A stretch of 5,946 bases of DNA from an uncultured Oscillospiraceae bacterium (GTDB lineage: Bacteria > Bacillota > Clostridia > Oscillospirales > Ruminococcaceae), in assembly GCA_900552845.1 (NCBI GenBank), contig USBC01000115.1, positions 1 to 5,946 of the forward strand. The letters are read 5' to 3'. Below, in pieces: positions 5,122 through 5,946 of the stretch. Under the pieces are notes generated by a model that worked only from the letters and a program-made list of their open reading frames with translations, did no database searches and was not told the origin of the DNA. A program made the position numbers and the translations under genes. Numbering within the stretch: position 1 is the stretch's first letter; every line of letters begins with the position of its first letter.

Positions 5122-5510
5122 CATTCTGCTCCTTTCGGCGGCTTCTCATCGGGTGCGGCGGTCGTGGCAGGCGCGCCCCTGTCCGGGCGCAGGCGGGAGG
5201 ACATGCCCTCCGCCGCCAAAGCCACAACAACGGCATTGAAGGCGCAGAGCAACCCGCTTTGCAGGGTCAGCCCCTCTCCGCCAAAGGCAGCAGCGCCCAA
5301 CAGCAGCGCCAGCGCCGTAAGATAGCCGAGCAGCAGGGCGTCCAGCCGGCGGAGCGCCGGCACCCGGCTGAAAAACTGTCCGGCAACGGCGGTCATCATG
5401 GCGGCGCCGGCATAAGTGCCGAGGCTGCTCCATGTGACCAGTTCCCCTTCGGCGGCGGCTGCAGGCACCAGTAAAAGCCCCAGTAAAAGCAGATGGATTG
5501 CGTATTTCAT
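5121..5510 (-). CDS. Holin-like small membrane protein
   Basis: This 129-residue protein has an N-terminal hydrophobic stretch at 3-20 (signal peptide or first membrane helix). Further hydrophobic segments lie at about 29-47, 57-75 and 83-100, followed by a hydrophilic, charged C-terminal tail (101-129). The pattern VTWSSLGTYAGAAMMTAVAG (25-44), then LDALLLGYLTALALLLG (56-72) and LLCAFNAVVVALAAEGM (87-103), resembles small phage- or prophage-associated membrane proteins in Clostridia encoded beside amidases. Size, topology and the overlapping downstream amidase point to a holin-type role, letting the signal-less amidase reach the wall. I cannot exclude a non-lytic membrane protein. AGGAG (5520-5524) lies 9 bases before the ATG. 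A hairpin abuts this RBS, and no other phage structural genes are in view. Confidence 0.65.
   Translation of the reverse strand: MKYAIHLLLLGLLLVPAAAAEGELVTWSSLGTYAGAAMMTAVAGQFFSRVPALRRLDALLLGYLTALALLLGAAAFGGEGLTLQSGLLCAFNAVVVALAAEGMSSRLRPDRGAPATTAAPDEKPPKGAE
5129..5133 (-). promoter_or_regulatory. RBS for the amidase inside the upstream gene
   Basis: AGGAG on the minus strand lies within the last codons of the holin-like gene. It is 7 bases from the ATG at 5121 and only 4 from the ATG at 5124, so the second ATG is favoured. The upstream stop (TGA, 5123-5121) overlaps both start codons, the usual arrangement for translational coupling. Confidence 0.65.
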
Positions 5511-5527
5511 GAAAAGTCACTCCTTTT

Positions 5528-5542
5528 GGCGGCGATGCCGCC
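5528..5542 (-). promoter_or_regulatory. Hairpin abutting the holin-like gene's RBS
   Basis: GGCGGC (5528-5533) and GCCGCC (5537-5542) form a perfect 6-bp stem with a 3-nt loop. In the minus-strand mRNA it ends immediately before AAAAGGAG. A stable stem there could modulate ribosome access or stabilise the leader; no alternative partner sequence that would make it a switch is evident. Confidence 0.45.
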
Positions 5543-5548
5543 TGATGT

Positions 5549-5577
5549 ATTTTATGACGGAGGAGACAATTTGCCTA
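5549..5577 (-). promoter_or_regulatory. Weak candidate promoter for holin/amidase
   Basis: On the minus strand TAAAAT (5549-5554) is preceded by a 17-base spacer and TAGGCA (5572-5577), which matches the -35 consensus at four of six positions. It is the best candidate in the leader region of the holin-like gene, but clearly weaker than the other promoters in this window. An activator or alternative sigma factor may be needed. Confidence 0.3.
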
Positions 5578-5618
5578 ATGTCCTCCCACTAATCCGGACG
5601 AAACGGGAGAAATTTGCA

Positions 5619-5649
5619 GTGAAAGTGTTGAATTCGCACAAATTTTCAC
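5619..5649. repeat. Imperfect palindrome upstream of the holin-like gene
   Basis: GTGAAAGTG (5619-5627) pairs with CACAAATTTTCAC (5637-5649) if four bases (5640-5643) bulge out, around the centre TTGAATTCG. It sits in an A+T-richer stretch that contrasts with the surrounding G+C-rich DNA, about 110 bases upstream of the holin-like start. It could be a regulator site or an RNA hairpin. Confidence 0.3.
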
Positions 5650-5698
5650 AAAAAGTTTACAGGTTTGGGGATTTATGGGAGGATTGCGGGTGTAAAAC

Positions 5699-5841
5699 AG
5701 GAGCTGTTGCAAAAATGTGACAGCAATTTGCATCATAAATCATGCAAAAACGGAAACCCGAAACCCTTTTTGAGTCGTTTTGCCTCTGAAAAGGTTCCGG
5801 GTTTCGTTCATTTTTTAGGGAGCTATTTTGCAGCGGCTCCT
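5699..5841. repeat. Nested imperfect inverted repeat, about 143 bp
   Basis: AGGAGCTGTTGCAAAA (5699-5714) and TTTTGCAGCGGCTCCT (5826-5841) pair over 16 positions, with two T-G pairs that are G-U wobbles in plus-strand RNA. Enclosed are TTTGCAT/ATGCAAA (5727-5733, 5742-5748; 8-nt spacer) and the terminator-like hairpin at 5749-5808. The whole would fold as a closed, two-armed structure. It could be a small RNA, a structured 3' end, or a miniature mobile-element-like palindrome. No target-site duplication is seen at its ends. Confidence 0.5.
5749..5816. terminator. Bidirectional terminator-like hairpin
   Basis: AACGGAAACCCGAAACCC with following TTTT (5749-5770) pairs with AAAAGGTTCCGGGTTTCGTT (5789-5808). 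The pairing is 19 bp with two single-base bulges, one A-C mismatch and an 18-nt loop. On the plus strand a T6 run follows (5811-5816). On the minus strand the stem is followed by TTTTTG. In the minus direction it could end a gene lying beyond the right edge. In the plus direction no recognised gene precedes it, which leaves room for a small RNA. Confidence 0.7.
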
Positions 5842-5865
5842 ATGGGGTGGGGAGGTCGCGGGGAC

Positions 5866-5881
5866 GCGCGCGTACGCGCGC
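5866..5881. repeat. 16-bp perfect palindrome, alternating purine/pyrimidine
   Basis: GCGCGCGTACGCGCGC is a perfect palindrome centred on GTAC. From 5864 to 5882 purines and pyrimidines alternate strictly for 19 bases, mostly as CG steps, the classic sequence type that can adopt left-handed Z-DNA under supercoiling. It lies in a gene-free region next to a suspicious G run, so base accuracy should be confirmed. Confidence 0.6.
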
Positions 5882-5901
5882 AAGGGGCGGCAGATTTTTT
5901 T

Positions 5902-5946
5902 GGGGGGGGGGGCGGGCGCCCCGCCGGGCGGCGCGGCGCAGCCCCG
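5902..5946. other. Edge of a G+C-rich hairpin block with G11 run
   Basis: An 11-G run (5902-5912) follows seven Ts (5895-5901). It leads into a GGCGGG-CGC-CCCGCC hairpin (5911-5925) and ends with GGCGCAGCCCCG (5935-5946), the reverse complement of the core CGGGGCTGCGCC found at 2939-2950. This appears to be the start of another member of the intergenic hairpin family, cut by the window edge. The G run may be a base-calling artefact like that at 4292-4433. Confidence 0.45.

Noticed and set aside
5549..5577. Sporulation sigma-E promoter, from the CATAAAAT sequence overlapping the -10
   Set aside because: The -10 resembles the sigma-E consensus, but no matching -35 element lies at the required 14-15 base spacing.
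5493..5720. 75-residue plus-strand open frame ahead of the 5749-5816 terminator
   Set aside because: It begins inside the holin-like gene on the opposite strand, has no RBS and no recognisable domain; a non-coding RNA is a better explanation if this strand is transcribed.

Overview
The window looks like a chromosomal segment of a G+C-rich Gram-positive bacterium, most likely an Oscillospiraceae/Ruminococcaceae-type Clostridia, possibly from a metagenome. This placement is inferred from strong AGGAG-type ribosome binding sites, a Gram-positive-style lipoprotein, sigma-A-type promoters with 17-nt spacers, and protein families common in Clostridia (a CrtO-like membrane protein, a SPER/HTNA-type amidase with a holin-like partner, and DusB). 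No rRNA, tRNA, CRISPR array, transposase or integrase is visible.

Layout. Two plus-strand genes, probably one operon, lie at 133-1167: a CrtO-like membrane acyltransferase homologue and a stand-alone allophanate-hydrolase C-terminal-like domain. They run from an extended -10 promoter at 6-34 to a bidirectional hairpin terminator at 1184-1218. All remaining genes are on the minus strand. Reading leftwards from the right side they are a holin-like membrane protein overlapping an N-acetylmuramoyl-L-alanine amidase (5510 to 4480), tRNA-dihydrouridine synthase dusB with its own near-consensus promoter (3969 to 2983), and a BtuF/FepB-type substrate-binding lipoprotein followed 50 bases later by a GNAT acetyltransferase (2637 to 1217).

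Three gaps exceed 300 bases. Gap 2638-2982 holds the lipoprotein promoter, about 165 bases in which I see nothing (2703-2867), and a cluster of G+C-rich hairpins (2868-2952). Gap 3970-4479 holds the dusB promoter, about 135 unremarkable bases (4029-4164), a cloverleaf-like inverted repeat with two GCGAAGC mini-hairpins (4165-4244), and a stretch made almost wholly of G and C homopolymer runs (4292-4433) that is probably a sequencing or assembly artefact. Gap 5511-5946 holds the leader of the holin-like gene, a nested imperfect palindrome containing a bidirectional terminator-like hairpin (5699-5841), a Z-DNA-prone palindrome (5866-5881), and the edge of another G+C-rich hairpin block with an 11-G run.

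Functionally the window is a mosaic of small independent units: envelope lipid/acyl modification, a possible decarboxylase-like domain, uptake of a metal chelate or corrinoid, tRNA modification, and cell-wall lysis. The strongest non-gene signal is a family of intergenic G+C-rich multi-hairpin elements. They share the core GGGCTGCGCC and GNA-type triloops and occupy all three large gaps. The holin/amidase pair with no other phage genes in view is the most interesting gene pair.
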